Assembly (NCBI GenBank): GCA_046732975.1 | Contig: JBKPOG010000128.1 | Location: 1-7,836, forward strand | Direction of reading: 5' to 3' | From: JAMXLO01 sp046732975 | Lineage (GTDB): Bacteria; Pseudomonadota; Alphaproteobacteria; Acetobacterales; Acetobacteraceae | DNA length: 7,836 nucleotides | Shown: in pieces, positions 6,539-7,836 of the stretch | How positions within the stretch are numbered: position 1 is the stretch's first letter | Layout: every line of letters begins with the position of its first letter | The notes under the pieces: generated by a model | The model's database searches: none | Seen by the model: only the letters and a program-made list of their open reading frames with translations | Told to the model about the DNA's origin: nothing | Position numbers and translations under genes: made by a program

Positions 6539-7342
6539 TTAGTTCCAAACTCGCTCGCAGGATAGAATTTCGTAGCGCCGGCCCACGGGGTTGCCATTGG
6601 TTCGCACCACCACACGAAGCCCGTAACGTGCCTTACCCTGGCCACGCGCTTCCGCCATGATCGACACGAGTTCTTCGCCCCTTTCCTCCGCATTCGCATT
6701 GAACTGACCGATTGCCGTAAGTGCGCGGGCGACAACCGGATCGCGTGTGCCTGCCCCAGGATCACTATCGGTGAATAGGGCCAGATGCGGACGCAGCCGG
6801 CCCAGAAGTTCGGGCGTCATGCCAAGCACAGATCCAAGTTCCTCGATGCTGGAGAACGGCTCGCCCAGAGGAGCAAAGTCACGGCCAGCATACCGAGCGA
6901 GAATGGGATTTGGCCGGCCTGGCGTATTGCTCGCCATGCGCCACTCCACGATGCTTGCCGCGACCGCGGCCGCCGTCCCAGGATCAGCACCTACCTGCAG
7001 CAATAAAGCCCGCAGCAGAGCTGGTGAGGCGATGCTTGGATTTACCTTGTCAGCTTCATCCTCGATTTGAACCGTCACTCTCGCCCGGCCAACCTGGAGC
7101 AAGTGGATCATGCGATCGGCATTCCAGTGGCCGGAGGATCGATCAAGCACTCTGAATATCGCCTGTTGCAGCGCGCCGTTCGCCGCCGCCTCGAGTGTCG
7201 CCGTATCGAGCAGGTTGCGCGCGATCTGCATATCCTGCCGGCTGGTCGTCAGTAGCTGCGCGCCGAGCAGTGCCAGCAGACCCAAGGTCCATAGCACGAT
7301 CAGCAAGGCAAACCCTTGTTGCCGCCGTTGACTGCACGTCAT
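6539..7342 (-). CDS. gspK: T2SS minor pseudopilin GspK
   Basis: GspK caps the pseudopilus tip together with GspI and GspJ in the periplasm. The 267-residue precursor begins MTCSQRRQQG|FALLIVLWTLGLLALLGAQLL: a basic leader of ten residues with a prepilin peptidase site, then the hydrophobic helix. Mature position 5 is Ile rather than Glu, which is normal for GspK and unlike other pseudopilins. Next come a coil-like helix (QIARNLLDTATLEAAANGALQQAIF), the conserved EDEADKVNPS (94-103), the alpha-domain helices (LLRALLLQVGADPG, VAASIVEWR) and PFSSIEELGSVLGM (162-175). The C-terminus (YGLRVVVRTN, RRYEILSCERVW) is the usual last strands. The length is somewhat short for the family. ATG 7342 was chosen over an upstream in-frame start at 7450 because it overlaps the gspJ stop as ATGA, typical of translational coupling, and gives the normal leader. 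Confidence 0.92.
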   Translation of the reverse strand: MTCSQRRQQGFALLIVLWTLGLLALLGAQLLTTSRQDMQIARNLLDTATLEAAANGALQQAIFRVLDRSSGHWNADRMIHLLQVGRARVTVQIEDEADKVNPSIASPALLRALLLQVGADPGTAAAVAASIVEWRMASNTPGRPNPILARYAGRDFAPLGEPFSSIEELGSVLGMTPELLGRLRPHLALFTDSDPGAGTRDPVVARALTAIGQFNANAEERGEELVSIMAEARGQGKARYGLRVVVRTNGNPVGRRYEILSCERVWN

Positions 7343-7836
7343 GGCCGATCGAGCCGCGGTGCGGCGACGATGTCGGGCCAACGACGGATGTCGCCGGCCG
7401 GAAAGCGCACGCGCAGCCGCACGAGGGTCGGCAGATTCGGCGAGCGCCAAGCAGCGACCCAGCCACTGCCAGCGGACCAGAACGCCAGTTCGACGTCTGA
7501 GACACCGCGTAGCAGTTCAGATTCGGATACCGCTGGCGCGAGTTTCAAACGGCGCGCATGAACATAGGGCTGCCAGCGAAGTACCAGCTGATGACTGGCA
7601 TTGACCAGCAACGTCGCTTCAATACGGCGGACACCGCCGGCAGTTCCAGCATCCGGCAGCGCCGTCAGGCAATGCAGCTGATTTCTGCTGCCGAGGTACT
7701 GCGCGGGATCGATCTCGGTGCCAGGATCCGCGCCCTCAATCAACTGACGGACGATGCTGTCGAGAGGATTGAAGTCATCGTTGCGGCCAGACAGTCGAAC
7801 TTCGGTCGCCCAGGCGAGCAGGCCGAAGTGCAGGCC
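7339..7836 (-). CDS. gspJ: T2SS minor pseudopilin GspJ, 5' end outside the window
   Basis: 165 codons up to a TGA at 7339-7341 are visible; the frame runs open to the window edge at 7836, so the start and prepilin leader are missing. The first visible residues, GLHFGLLAWATEVRLS, correspond to the segment just after the N-terminal helix of GspJ proteins (GLRFG..AW type), so only about 25 or more residues should be missing. The rest is a beta-rich globular domain: LTALPD, RRIEATLLVNASHQLVLRWQPY, LLRGVSDVELAFWSAGSGWVAAW, LPTLVRLRVRF and a final RRWPDIVAAPRL, the usual GspJ ending. The stop overlaps the start of gspK by four bases. The assignment rests on this ending, the neighbour and the order J-K; GspI or GspH are less likely given the size and pattern. 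Confidence 0.78.
   Translation of the reverse strand, partial: GLHFGLLAWATEVRLSGRNDDFNPLDSIVRQLIEGADPGTEIDPAQYLGSRNQLHCLTALPDAGTAGGVRRIEATLLVNASHQLVLRWQPYVHARRLKLAPAVSESELLRGVSDVELAFWSAGSGWVAAWRSPNLPTLVRLRVRFPAGDIRRWPDIVAAPRLDRP

Noticed and set aside
6747..7604. Plus-strand open frames across gspK and gspJ
   Set aside because: They lie antisense to confidently assigned pseudopilin genes; their Arg/Ser/Ala-rich translations are typical GC-rich shadow frames.

Overview
The window looks like a chromosomal stretch of a Gram-negative proteobacterium with moderately high GC. The firm evidence is three pseudopilins of a type II secretion system (T2SS): GspG, GspK and a partial GspJ. The style of GspK and the sorbosone-dehydrogenase-like gene suggest an alphaproteobacterium, but that placement is an inference. 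No tRNA, rRNA, insertion sequence, phage gene or CRISPR array was seen.

Layout. On the + strand at 45-512 is a small secreted protein of unknown function. At 756-2033 (+) is a 425-residue secreted protein of an uncharacterised family. A strong hairpin at 2141-2174 separates it from a convergent gene at 2187-3976 (-), a glucose/sorbosone-dehydrogenase-like beta-propeller broken by a one-base deletion near 3311. A 399-base gap follows. gspG lies at 4376-4831 (-). A 304-base divergent gap separates it from a YncE-like secreted beta-propeller at 5136-6453 (+), which is broken by a one-base insertion at 5818-5820. At 6539-7836 (-) are gspK and the 3' part of gspJ, overlapping by four bases (ATGA) and so clearly one operon.

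How the genes may work together. GspG builds the T2SS pseudopilus, and GspJ and GspK form part of its tip. The four other genes all encode proteins with Sec-type signal peptides. Their predicted mature parts carry even numbers of cysteines (2, 8, 8 and 6), as expected of disulfide-bonded extracytoplasmic proteins. A reasonable but untested idea is that some of them are cargo of this T2SS. The YncE-like propeller is the best candidate, because it sits between gspG and gspK and shares an upstream region with gspG.

The main oddities are the two opposite one-base frameshifts in two otherwise well-conserved propeller genes, the separation of gspG from gspJ-gspK, and a GspG C-terminus with a cysteine pair where calcium-binding acidic residues are usual. 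I did not find an obviously new defence, mobile or regulatory system.
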